Source of the DNA: Bordetella parapertussis
Lineage (GTDB): Bacteria > Pseudomonadota > Gammaproteobacteria > Burkholderiales > Burkholderiaceae_B
Direction of reading: 5' to 3'
Assembly (NCBI GenBank): GCA_945882005.1
Contig: CAMCWG010000038.1
Location: 1 to 14,193, forward strand
Length of the DNA: 14,193 nucleotides
The notes beneath the pieces are model-generated. The model made no database searches. It was given only the letters and a program-made list of their open reading frames with translations, and was not told the DNA's origin. Positions 6,588 to 13,813 of this stretch are shown in pieces; position 1 is the first letter of the stretch, and every line of letters begins with the position of its first letter. Position numbers and translations under genes: made by a program.

Positions 6588-8099
6588 TTAAGCGGCTTTC
6601 GCTGCAGCTTTTCCAGCACTCAATGCGGCAGCTTGTCGGCCAGCGATTCTGCCAAACGTCGCACCCGACACCAAGCCCGTACCTGCTGGATAGTTGTCAT
6701 AGAATAAGCCACCAATCATTTCGCCGCAGGCAAACAGCCCTTTAATTGGGCGCCAATCAGTACCCACGACGCGCGTATTTTCATCCACACGCAAACCACC
6801 GAAAGTGAAGGTAATTCCACCTGTTGCGCTGTAAGCGTAATACGGCGCTTTTTCAAGCTTGGTTGCCCAGTTGGTTTTCTCGAGTGCCAAGCCTTGTGTG
6901 GTCAACCCATCTTTTTGTGAGGGATCAAAACCATCGGCTGCGTGCTTTGCTGCGGCGTTGTATTCGAGCACAGTCTTGAGCGCTTGTTTTTTATCGTCGA
7001 TATCCAACTGCTCAATCAAGCCTTCGATTGTGTCCGACATGATCGGCTCGCTCGTTGAATAACGCGGCTCGAGCAGATGCACCACTTGGGAATCAAACAG
7101 CTGATACGCCTTTGCACCAGGTTCGGCCAAAATCGCACGTCCATATTTTGCGTACGTAAACATGGCGCCATCAGCGCCTTCGTCGACGAAGCGCTTACCC
7201 ATACGGTTAATCATCACGCCATACAAGTAGCTGAGTCGATTACTACGGTCTGTCATTTCGCGTGGCGCGAAATTACCCCAGTCGGCAGAAATCGGGGTTG
7301 CATGGCAACCGCTCCACTGGCCCCAAGGCATTGCGCCCAGATTCATGGCCATACGCAAGCCATCGCCCTGGTTATGCGGTGTACCGCGCACTTTCGCTGC
7401 ACCCACCAGAGGGCCGATATGCTGTGTGCGCATTTGCACGTTGGCTTCAAAACCACCGCAACCAAGAACGACCGCCTTAGCGTGTAGCTCTTTCACGCCA
7501 TTGTCGTCACGTACGGTAACGCCACAGACTGCACCAGTCTCGTCCTGCAAGAGCCCAACTACTGCGGCACCGTAACGCACCTCGATACCCATGCGCTCGC
7601 ACGTTGCAAACCAGCTGCGAGAAAGTCCAACACCCTCATGCTCGGCGCGCACCACCAAACCACGCGCCCAAACAATGCGATTGCCCTTTCTGACACCAGT
7701 CAGTGTGATCGCAGGTTCCATGGGCACTTTACCCACTTCGCTCATCCAGAACACAGTGTCTTTTGAATTATCGACAAGGACGCGCGACAGCACTGGGTCC
7801 GTCTGACCCGAGGTCACACGCATCAAGTCGCCGTGGAAATCATCTTTTGTATAGGGTGCGATGCCAGAATAAAAGTCTTCGTATTCTTGTTCAACGCCAG
7901 GCAGCAGAGGACCGATTTCTTTTGGATCATCGAAGGCGAACCGTAATACGCCACCGCTCCAGTGTGTATTGCCGCCGCGCATCTCGCGCGGTGCTTTTTC
8001 AAGGACCACCACACGCTGCGCACCGTTTTCTTTGGCCGACACGGCTGACGCTAATGCAGCGTTACCAGCGCCCACAACGATCACATCAAATTCATTCAT
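6588..8099 (-). CDS. FAD-dependent dehydrogenase, TcuA-like (fumarate reductase/succinate dehydrogenase flavoprotein family)
   Basis: 503-residue flavoprotein of the FAD_binding_2 family, closest in pattern to tricarballylate dehydrogenase TcuA, which oxidises tricarballylate to cis-aconitate. The FAD-binding Rossmann start MNEFDVIVVGAGNAALA has GAGNAA in place of strict GxGxxG, as in TcuA proteins. RGGNTHWSGG (about 41-50) and the C-terminal flavin-contacting YDNYPAGTGLVSGATFGR follow. I chose ATG 8099 rather than 8156. GGAGACAAAAA lies just before it, the Rossmann strand begins four residues in, and the 19-residue extension resembles nothing. It heads a two-gene operon with the MmgE/PrpD gene. 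No TcuB-like iron-sulfur electron acceptor or TcuC transporter is in the window, so its electron acceptor is unknown. The exact substrate is inferred only from family resemblance. Confidence 0.87.
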   Translation of the reverse strand: MNEFDVIVVGAGNAALASAVSAKENGAQRVVVLEKAPREMRGGNTHWSGGVLRFAFDDPKEIGPLLPGVEQEYEDFYSGIAPYTKDDFHGDLMRVTSGQTDPVLSRVLVDNSKDTVFWMSEVGKVPMEPAITLTGVRKGNRIVWARGLVVRAEHEGVGLSRSWFATCERMGIEVRYGAAVVGLLQDETGAVCGVTVRDDNGVKELHAKAVVLGCGGFEANVQMRTQHIGPLVGAAKVRGTPHNQGDGLRMAMNLGAMPWGQWSGCHATPISADWGNFAPREMTDRSNRLSYLYGVMINRMGKRFVDEGADGAMFTYAKYGRAILAEPGAKAYQLFDSQVVHLLEPRYSTSEPIMSDTIEGLIEQLDIDDKKQALKTVLEYNAAAKHAADGFDPSQKDGLTTQGLALEKTNWATKLEKAPYYAYSATGGITFTFGGLRVDENTRVVGTDWRPIKGLFACGEMIGGLFYDNYPAGTGLVSGATFGRIAGRQAAALSAGKAAAKAA

Positions 8100-8160
8100 T
8101 TTTTGTCTCCAACACCCATATGTTTTATCGCCTGCGCAAAACGTCAACCAACACACGTTT

Positions 8161-8175
8161 TGTATTATGCATACA
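8161..8175. promoter_or_regulatory. Inverted repeat TGTAT-5 nt-ATACA, candidate second operator
   Basis: Perfect dyad with 5 bp arms and spacer TATGC, lying at and just after the expected transcription start near 8174. Its half-site TGTAT is shared with the spacer palindrome at 8187-8197, so the same protein could bind both. The dyad centres are 24 bp apart, which is not a simple multiple of a helical turn. Confidence 0.42.
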
Positions 8176-8180
8176 GTTGT

Positions 8181-8209
8181 ATTTTATTGTATTACAAAGG
8201 CAAGGTAAA
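8181..8209 (-). promoter_or_regulatory. Putative sigma-70-type promoter of the TcuA-like operon
   Basis: On the minus strand TTTACC (8209-8204) and TAAAAT (8186-8181) are separated by exactly 17 bp. The -10 matches TATAAT at five of six positions and the -35 matches TTGACA at four of six. Transcription would start near 8174, giving a leader of about 75 nt before the ATG at 8099. A palindrome occupies the spacer. The call is by eye. Confidence 0.45.
8187..8197. promoter_or_regulatory. Palindrome TTGTA-T-TACAA, candidate operator
   Basis: Perfect 11 bp palindrome in the 17 bp spacer between the putative -35 and -10, the usual place for a repressor site. TTGTA/TACAA half-sites resemble operators described for GntR-family repressors. 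That is family knowledge; the regulator itself is not in the window. Confidence 0.5.
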
Positions 8210-8236
8210 GCGTGAGCGGCCGGACGGACTTACCTT

Positions 8237-9301
8237 TCACTTCATCGTCAAAGCGGTCACCTGGCGATACAAGGACTCATACGCGTGTACCATCGCTTCA
8301 ACACCATAACGATTCTGCACCTCTTGTAAGGAGCGTTCAGCGAGGGCGCGGCCAAGCTCAGGCGCACTTAGAACTTCGGCGATGTGTCCGGCAAGACCGC
8401 TTGCATCCCCTAGCGCGCTTAAGAGGCCTCGCCCCTCTGCCAGCAATTCCGTTAAGCCGCCCGCCTGCGTTGCCACCACGGGTACGCTTTGCACCATCGC
8501 ATCCAGTACGCTGCTTCCCAAGGCCTCATGGCGCGACGCCATTACGAATACAGCCAACGCTGGATACAACTGCTCTACATCAGACTCAAAACCAAGCAAC
8601 CGGTACCGGTCGCCCAAGCTGAGATCCCGTATTGCCTGTCGCGCAGCGTCCGCAGCCGTACCCTCAGCGCCCCAATGTACAAAAACCACATCGGGGTACT
8701 TTGCACAAACTTGTGCGGCGGCATGTATCAAGGTGACAGGATCTTTTTCTGGTGAAAGCGCCGCTGCAGTTCCAACCAAGCGACGCCCGATTAGGTTTTC
8801 ACGCGCAATAAATTGCTGTATGCGCGAGGGGTTGGGTATCACGGCAGGTACGGCACTCGGAATCACCTGTGCCGACAACCCCATCGCTCGCATCGCAGAC
8901 GCAGCCGCTTCACTAATCGCGACCCGCGCATCCGCGCAGGCCCACTTCAGGCGAGAGAATCCGCCAAAGCCTTTAACGGGAAAACTGGTGCGCCGAGAAA
9001 AAATAACAGGTCGGCGATGGATCGGCTTAGCCAATAACGCCCATGCCAACACATTCGCAGTCTGAACATGCAAGACATCATAAGAGCTTGCGTGACGGAC
9101 TAGCCAAAGGCCGAAACTAGCCGGGGTCTTGACTGCATAGGTCCGGAAGCCATGCGCTTGAGCCTGCGCCTCCAATGCACCGCCTGCGCGAACCAGCAAC
9201 GCAACCTCATTGCCTCGCGCACGTAAACCCAAAGCAGTGAGGAGGGTTTGTCGCTCACCACCTCGCCAACCCCGCTCCGAATTAATCTGCAGGATACGCA
9301 T
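8237..9301 (-). CDS. Glycosyltransferase family 4 (GT-B fold)
   Basis: 354-residue retaining glycosyltransferase of the GT4 type, expected to move a sugar from a nucleotide donor to an envelope or extracellular acceptor on the cytoplasmic side. The N-terminus MRILQINSERGWRGGERQ has the glycine-rich acceptor-domain loop (GGERQ, about 14-18). The C-terminal domain has the donor segments GTAAALSPEKDP and VFVMASRHEALGSSVLDAM. The usual E-x7-E motif reads E-x7-D here, so the second acidic residue is aspartate. I chose ATG 9301 because the longer reading from 9394 overlaps the MFS gene by 88 bp and adds 31 residues unlike the family. The start is 5 bp after the MFS stop, so coupling is likely. Sugar and acceptor are unknown; LPS or exopolysaccharide is possible. 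Confidence 0.85.
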   Translation of the reverse strand: MRILQINSERGWRGGERQTLLTALGLRARGNEVALLVRAGGALEAQAQAHGFRTYAVKTPASFGLWLVRHASSYDVLHVQTANVLAWALLAKPIHRRPVIFSRRTSFPVKGFGGFSRLKWACADARVAISEAAASAMRAMGLSAQVIPSAVPAVIPNPSRIQQFIARENLIGRRLVGTAAALSPEKDPVTLIHAAAQVCAKYPDVVFVHWGAEGTAADAARQAIRDLSLGDRYRLLGFESDVEQLYPALAVFVMASRHEALGSSVLDAMVQSVPVVATQAGGLTELLAEGRGLLSALGDASGLAGHIAEVLSAPELGRALAERSLQEVQNRYGVEAMVHAYESLYRQVTALTMK

Positions 9302-9306
9302 CTTTA

Positions 9307-10695
9307 TTAGCCGTCCGCGCGCGAACGCGGTGCCTGAAAATACCGTACGGTGTTCACGCCAACTGCAATCAATGCGAAACCTATCGCGACACACAGACCG
9401 AGCATCGGTCCGGCACTAAAGCCAAAACTAAATACCAACGCAACGATGGCGGCGCCAAACGTCTGACTAAATACACGCGTCGTCGCTTGCAGGCCACCCA
9501 CAGCACCCGCACGGTTACGAGGAGCAGAGCCAAGCATGACTCGGTTGTTCGGTGTTTGGAAAAATCCGAATCCAATTCCTGCAATCACCATCGCCGCAAA
9601 GAGCCAAGCATCGGAAGCGCTCGCTGGCATCACGACGACTAGGCCTAAGCCTAGCGCCATGGCTGCCGCACCTAACCCACTGAGTATGGCCACGGGAAAC
9701 CGATCGGACAGGGGGCCTGCTATCGAGGCAATCAACGCAGCGCCGACGGGCCAGCCCGCCATCAGCGCACCCACCGCCAGCTGAGGGCGATTAAGCGTGA
9801 CCTGCAAATAAAAGGGTAATGAAACCATCGTCGCCATCTGAGCACAAAAGGTGCTCGCCGAAGCCGCTAGCGCAAACCGCATCGCAGGGATACGAAACAG
9901 ATCAACAGGCACTAAAGGCGCGGTCTGTTGTGCCGAACGTCGCACCAGCACCCAACCAATAAAAAATGCAGCCGCTAACAACGACAGCGCAAGCCAAAAG
10001 TGTTTCGATAGCGCATCGATACCTAGAATCAACAGGGCAATCGTTGTCATGCTCAGTGCAGCGGCAAACCAATCATACGGTGCAGTGATGGGAGGTACGT
10101 CCGGCAGATAACGCACACCGAGCATCGTGATAATACCCATTGGCAAATTAAATAGAAATATCCACTCCCAGGTGGTGAACGACAAGATGAACGCGCCAAT
10201 CGACGGGCCAATCACTGAAGATACTGCGACTGTCATAGCGTTTAGCCCGATCCCTCTGCCAATCAAATGTGGAGGATAAATATTACGCACCAAGGCACCA
10301 AACAAGCACATGATGGCAGAGCCGCCAAGCCCTTGAAAAATACGCGCGCCCAACAGCACGGGCATTGATGGCGCCAATGCGCTAGCCAATGACGCAAGGA
10401 TAAACGTCCACAAACCAAAATAAAATAGACGTTTAAAACCAATGCGCTCACCAATCGCCGACATCGGGAGTAAGGTCATCGCCACCGTTAAGGTATAGGC
10501 GTTCACCACCCAAACAACGGCTGCATCAGAAGCCTTCAAGTCCTGCGCAATCGAAGGAAGCGCCACATTTGTCATCGTGGCATCCAGCACAGCAAGCATC
10601 AAGCCCGCAGCAAGAGCAAGTGCTGCTTTTCTGCGACGGGCGGTCGGTAGGCCTTCGTGCGCATCTGCTGCGCGAGGTGCTTGTGCTTCTGTCAT
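9307..10695 (-). CDS. MFS transporter, DHA2 (EmrB/QacA-type) family
   Basis: 462-residue inner-membrane proton-coupled exporter. The first transmembrane segment holds the DHA2 signature LDATMTNVALPSI (about 38-50). The loop 2-3 motif is GERIGFKRLF (about 82-91), and the antiporter motif C region reads SSVIGPSIGAFI. Hydrophobic segments continue to about residue 450, consistent with 12 to 14 helices. The start is 2 bp after the GlmU stop with no separate ribosome binding site at proper distance, so translation probably depends on GlmU translation. The glycosyltransferase follows 5 bp later. The family exports drugs, dyes and some metabolites. The position between GlmU and a glycosyltransferase hints at a glycosylated or envelope-related cargo, but that is only context. 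Confidence 0.88.
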   Translation of the reverse strand: MTEAQAPRAADAHEGLPTARRRKAALALAAGLMLAVLDATMTNVALPSIAQDLKASDAAVVWVVNAYTLTVAMTLLPMSAIGERIGFKRLFYFGLWTFILASLASALAPSMPVLLGARIFQGLGGSAIMCLFGALVRNIYPPHLIGRGIGLNAMTVAVSSVIGPSIGAFILSFTTWEWIFLFNLPMGIITMLGVRYLPDVPPITAPYDWFAAALSMTTIALLILGIDALSKHFWLALSLLAAAFFIGWVLVRRSAQQTAPLVPVDLFRIPAMRFALAASASTFCAQMATMVSLPFYLQVTLNRPQLAVGALMAGWPVGAALIASIAGPLSDRFPVAILSGLGAAAMALGLGLVVVMPASASDAWLFAAMVIAGIGFGFFQTPNNRVMLGSAPRNRAGAVGGLQATTRVFSQTFGAAIVALVFSFGFSAGPMLGLCVAIGFALIAVGVNTVRYFQAPRSRADG

Positions 10696-10697
10696 CC

Positions 10698-12068
10698 CTA
10701 GGCTTTTTTAACCGGCCGCTTCCAGCCTTCGATCGTCAGTTGCTTGGCGCGAGATATTGTCAGCTTCCCGGCTGGCGCATCGCGCGTCAGGGTCGTACCC
10801 GCCCCAAGCGTGGCTCCCTTGCCTACCCTTACCGGCGCAACCAACTGCGTATCCGAACCGATAAACGCGTCATCTTCGATGACGGTTCGATGCTTATTGA
10901 CACCATCGTAATTGCACGTGATGGTGCCGGCACCAATATTGACCCTTTCACCGACGTGTGCGTCACCCACGTAGGCCAGATGATTTGCCTTGCTACCTTT
11001 ACCAAACGTGGTGTTTTTAATTTCAACAAAGTTACCGACATGCGTAGCATCCGCCAACCTGGCGCCCGGACGCAAACGCGCGTAGGGACCGATATGCGCG
11101 TCCGCACCCACGTCAGCCTGATCAAGATGACTAAACGGCTCGATGTGTGTCGATCGACCGAGCGTAACGTTGCGCAACACACAATGCGCACCGATTCGCA
11201 CACCATCAGCAAGAACAACACGACCTTCAAATACACAGCCGACATCAATGAATACGTCCTGACCACACAGCAACTCGCCGCGCAAATCAAAACGTGCAGG
11301 ATCAACAATCGTGACACCTGCCTCAAGCTGGCGGCGGGCAAGCTCGCGCTGCCACAGTCGCTCAAGCTCAGCCTGCTGTATGCGACTATTCACACCGAGC
11401 GTTTCAAAGCTAGCCGCTGGATGGACCACATTGACAGAGACCCCATCTGCGACAGCCATGCCAATCACATCGGTCAAATAGTATTCGCCTTGCGCATTAT
11501 TGTTCGTGAGCTTGGCGAGCCAAGACTTCAACTGGCGTGTCGGCACCGCCATAATTCCTGTGTTGACCTCTTTAATCGCGCGTTGCTCAGGTGTCGCGTC
11601 TTTATGCTCGACAATCGCTGTCACATTGCCTTTGTTGTCGCGCACGATGCGACCATACCCTGTTGCGTCCGGCAAGATTTCAGTCAGAATCGCCACGCCA
11701 TCTGCGCGCGCCGTTAATAAAGCACGCAACGTATCTGGCTGAATAAGCGGCACGTCACCATACAAAATAATGGTGATGTCGTTTGTATCGGACTCTTGTA
11801 ATAAAGGTACCGCTTGCAATACTGCATGCCCCGTTCCTAACTGCGGCTGCTGTAACGCGAACTGCAGATCCGGTTGCACGGCATACGCCTGCTTGACTTG
11901 CTCCGCACCATGCCCAACCACGACTGCGATGCACTGCGCGCCCAGGGCACGCGCACTTTCGAGTACATGCGTCAACATCGGACGACCGGCAATCGGGTGC
12001 AGCACTTTCGGTAAATTAGACTGCATGCGCTTGCCCTGTCCGGCGGCAAGAATCACGATATTAAGCAT
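10698..12068 (-). CDS. glmU: Bifunctional UDP-N-acetylglucosamine pyrophosphorylase / glucosamine-1-phosphate N-acetyltransferase
   Basis: 456-residue cytoplasmic enzyme making UDP-GlcNAc, the precursor of peptidoglycan and lipid A: it acetylates GlcN-1-P, then couples the product to UTP. The N-terminal nucleotidyltransferase has LAAGQGKRM (7-15; K13 where E. coli has T) and LPKVLH with K21. GYGRIVRD and EVNTGIMA follow. The C-terminal left-handed beta helix carries hexapeptide repeats, [10 protein letters not shown], the acetyltransferase histidine in NHLAYVGD, and [13 protein letters not shown]. The end GWKRPVKKA matches the E. coli protein closely. Length is exactly as expected. The start is 21 bp after the phaM-like gene with little ribosome binding site. 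Downstream genes are 2 and 5 bp away, so it sits second in an apparent four-gene operon. It is presumably essential. Confidence 0.97.
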   Translation of the reverse strand: MLNIVILAAGQGKRMQSNLPKVLHPIAGRPMLTHVLESARALGAQCIAVVVGHGAEQVKQAYAVQPDLQFALQQPQLGTGHAVLQAVPLLQESDTNDITIILYGDVPLIQPDTLRALLTARADGVAILTEILPDATGYGRIVRDNKGNVTAIVEHKDATPEQRAIKEVNTGIMAVPTRQLKSWLAKLTNNNAQGEYYLTDVIGMAVADGVSVNVVHPAASFETLGVNSRIQQAELERLWQRELARRQLEAGVTIVDPARFDLRGELLCGQDVFIDVGCVFEGRVVLADGVRIGAHCVLRNVTLGRSTHIEPFSHLDQADVGADAHIGPYARLRPGARLADATHVGNFVEIKNTTFGKGSKANHLAYVGDAHVGERVNIGAGTITCNYDGVNKHRTVIEDDAFIGSDTQLVAPVRVGKGATLGAGTTLTRDAPAGKLTISRAKQLTIEGWKRPVKKA

Positions 12069-12089
12069 AGTGTGATCTAGTAATAGGTT

Positions 12090-12617
12090 TTAAGTCGATG
12101 TTTTACGCGCAGGGCGCTTCGTTGCTTTTTTCGCAGCTGTTACTTTTTTATCGGCAGTGCCAGTCTCTTTCGCGCTACCCATGCTGGCAGCCGTCGCTGC
12201 GGCGACCTGACTGAACTGTTGCGTCAACATATTCCACCACGCTTGTGCTGCTGCAGGCACCTCACTAGGCACCGATGCTGTGGGCTCCTGCGCCGCGGGT
12301 GCAGCCGCAGCAACAAAAGACTTCAAGGTTACGATCGTTGCGAGCTGCACTTCCATGCCTTGAATCGTGCTGCTGAGCATCGACAAATTAAGCTTCAACC
12401 AATTTTCTACAGACTTGAGCTCTGCAATTTTGCGTTCGAGCTCTTCCGGATTCAGGGTAGGCGCCAAGCCAATGCCTGAACCCATGCCAGCCGGTCCGGC
12501 CAATCCAGCAAACGCCTTACGCATCATCTCCATGCTGGCAAAAAGCGGATTACTGGCCATATCGCCAGTTTGGCCTAGCCCTGGCAACACAAAAGGGTTG
12601 GAAGATGGTCCGGTCAT
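12090..12617 (-). CDS. phaM: PhaM-like polyhydroxyalkanoate granule regulatory protein
   Basis: 175-residue protein resembling PhaM of Cupriavidus necator. That protein binds and activates PHA synthase, sits on granules and ties them to the nucleoid by binding DNA. The central segment has the PhaM pattern: NPEELERKIAELKSVENWLK, then LNLSMLSSTIQGMEVQLATI (about 56-97), an amphipathic helical, probably oligomerising region. AQAWWNMLTQQFSQVA follows at about 128-143. The C-terminus is rich in Lys and Ala (KKVTAAKKATKRPARK), like the PAKKA histone-H1-type tail used for DNA binding. No PHA synthase gene is in the window. It is the first gene of the glmU series and diverges from the DUF3717-like gene. 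The start at 12617 is preceded by GGTTAGGG. Confidence 0.85.
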   Translation of the reverse strand: MTGPSSNPFVLPGLGQTGDMASNPLFASMEMMRKAFAGLAGPAGMGSGIGLAPTLNPEELERKIAELKSVENWLKLNLSMLSSTIQGMEVQLATIVTLKSFVAAAAPAAQEPTASVPSEVPAAAQAWWNMLTQQFSQVAAATAASMGSAKETGTADKKVTAAKKATKRPARKTST

Positions 12618-12756
12618 GAGAAGCCCTAACCTAAAAGGGGATAACCCCTAGATATTACTCGTATACGCCACCTCAGCAACAGGGCGCACTCGTAAACAAA
12701 AAATGTCGGTCAAATTGATCTTAGCGACCAAACTGAACAAGATATTCTGGGACAAT
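12618..12756. promoter_or_regulatory. Divergent intergenic region with GC-rich hairpin
   Basis: It separates phaM-like (minus) from the DUF3717-like gene (plus). AGGGG-ATAA-CCCCT (12636-12649) is a perfect 5 bp stem with a 4 nt loop. Read on the minus strand it is followed by TTTT and lies in the phaM leader, so it looks like a short attenuator or terminator. A weak minus-strand promoter is possible: TTGCTG (12679-12674) and TAATAT (12657-12652), 16 bp apart. No convincing plus-strand promoter was found. Confidence 0.35.
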
Positions 12757-12981
12757 ATGGGTATGCAAGACACCATTACTCTCCCAGAATTAGAAGCCGC
12801 CATTAATTTTTGGCGCCAACGTAGCCCCTCAGTCGGTGAAGAGCTGCGGCTGTGCGCACAAGCGTCTAGCCTCGCTACACCCTATGCGCTGATGATTATT
12901 GAGCGCCGCGCTCAAATGGCAGTCGCAGAGATGTCAGACAAAGCTCAAGCTGCTCTCCAAGAATGGTTTGTCCAACGGTAG
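12757..12981 (+). CDS. Small conserved protein, DUF3717-like
   Basis: 74-residue cytoplasmic protein of unknown function. Its body, TITLPELEAAINFWRQRSPS, then GEELRLCAQASSLATPYALM, matches my memory of the DUF3717 family, found in Burkholderiales. It has no signal peptide or membrane segment and is probably helical. Three in-frame ATGs are possible: 12703, 12757 and 12763. The family normally begins a few residues before TITLPELE, favouring 12757 or 12763; I chose 12757 because GGGA lies 4 nt upstream. The extra residues from 12703 (SVKLILATKLNKIFW) look like translated leader. It is 22 bp upstream of the crotonase gene on the same strand, and the two are probably co-transcribed. No function can be deduced. 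Confidence 0.75.
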   Translation: MGMQDTITLPELEAAINFWRQRSPSVGEELRLCAQASSLATPYALMIIERRAQMAVAEMSDKAQAALQEWFVQR

Positions 12982-13003
12982 CTACCCCTTTGACCGAGCG
13001 TTT

Positions 13004-13789
13004 ATGAATCCCGATACAACACCATACGTTTTAAGAGATGATTTTAGTGCAGCGGCGCATCTGACGCTAAATCGGGGCGCGCAATACAACCCCCTTTCGC
13101 TAAATATGATCTCTGCTTTACGTAAGCACCTTCTCGAGATCAGAGGCGACGCATCCATCAAGGTCGTTGTCTTGAAGGGAGCAGGCAAGGGCTTTTGTGC
13201 GGGGCACGACCTCAAAGAAATGAATGCGAACCGAAACGAGTCCTGGCTCAACGAACTCTTTGGGCAGTGCAGTGCCTTGATGCAGGATATGCTCGCCTGC
13301 CCAAAACCCATCATTGCGCAAGTTCACGGAGTCGCCTCCGCGGCAGGTTGTCAATTAGTCGCAACCTGCGATTTGGCAATCGCTACTGCAGAGACGCGCT
13401 TTTCATTGCCAGGCGTCAATATCGGTTTATTTTGCTCAACACCAGCTGTAGCTGTCTCACGAGCAATTCAAACAAAACACGCACTCGAAATGCTGTTGAC
13501 TGGGCAATCTATTTCCGCCCAGACCGCTGCAGAGTGGGGGCTCATTAATGCAGCCGTCCCACCCGACGATCTTGAAGCACATGTTCAACGTTTAACCCAT
13601 GCCATTTCTGAAAAAAGCACAGAGGTTTTAGCGCTCGGGAAAAAAACCTTTTATCAGCAGGCAGAGCTCGCCAGATCGGATGCATACACAGCTGCGGGCA
13701 AAGCGATGACCCACAATATGTTTCTCGAAGATAGCATTGAAGGGATTCATGCTTTTTTGGAAAAGCGTTCGCCACGTTGGCGCAGCTAA
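13004..13789 (+). CDS. Enoyl-CoA hydratase/isomerase (crotonase) family, ECHDC3-like
   Basis: 261-residue crotonase-fold protein, expected to bind an acyl-CoA. Both oxyanion-hole segments are present: GKGFCAGHDLKEM (about 62-74) and HGVASAAGCQLVATCDLAIA. In classical enoyl-CoA hydratase the two catalytic glutamates lie in GGGCEL and in QPE. Here these read AGCQL (Glu to Gln) and LPG (Glu to Gly), so ordinary hydration is doubtful. The following GLFCSTPAVAVSRAI is typical of the ECHDC3 group, as is EMLLTGQSISAQ. I chose ATG 13004 because the 35-residue extension from 12899 lies inside the DUF3717-like gene and is out of character. The ribosome binding site is weak. It probably forms an operon with the gene 22 bp upstream. 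The real reaction is unknown. Confidence 0.88.
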   Translation: MNPDTTPYVLRDDFSAAAHLTLNRGAQYNPLSLNMISALRKHLLEIRGDASIKVVVLKGAGKGFCAGHDLKEMNANRNESWLNELFGQCSALMQDMLACPKPIIAQVHGVASAAGCQLVATCDLAIATAETRFSLPGVNIGLFCSTPAVAVSRAIQTKHALEMLLTGQSISAQTAAEWGLINAAVPPDDLEAHVQRLTHAISEKSTEVLALGKKTFYQQAELARSDAYTAAGKAMTHNMFLEDSIEGIHAFLEKRSPRWRS

Positions 13790-13813
13790 GTGGCGCAGGG
13801 CGCGACTACCAAG

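Larger units (their letters stand above)
8100..8236. promoter_or_regulatory. Upstream region of the TcuA-like operon
   Basis: This 137 bp gap lies between the end of the glycosyltransferase gene and the start of the flavoprotein gene, both on the minus strand. It holds an AT-rich core (8159-8198) with repeated TGTATT elements at 8161, 8178 and 8188, two dyads and a putative promoter, in an otherwise GC-richer stretch. No clear intrinsic terminator for the glycosyltransferase operon was found here. Confidence 0.6.

Noticed and set aside
8100..8156. Longer N-terminus (19 extra residues) for the FAD dehydrogenase
   Set aside because: The Rossmann strand begins right after the ATG at 8099, which has a strong GGAG site. 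The extension is Cys/Trp-rich and would be coded by the leader.
8204..8236. GC-rich hairpin terminator for the glycosyltransferase operon around GCGGCCGGAC
   Set aside because: Only short imperfect pairings (for example GGTAA/TTACC with a loop of about 20 nt) and no T-run on the minus strand.
8382..9065. A 227-codon open frame on the plus strand
   Set aside because: It is antisense to the glycosyltransferase gene, has biased Ala/Ser/Arg composition and no recognisable motif.
9302..9394. Longer N-terminus (31 extra residues) for the glycosyltransferase
   Set aside because: It overlaps the end of the MFS gene; the family begins at MRILQINSE, and the short start is spaced like its operon neighbours.
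10569..11717. A 382-codon open frame on the plus strand
   Set aside because: It lies opposite glmU, whose protein is conserved throughout. The translation is rich in Arg, Thr and His and resembles no family; it is a shadow of glmU codon use.
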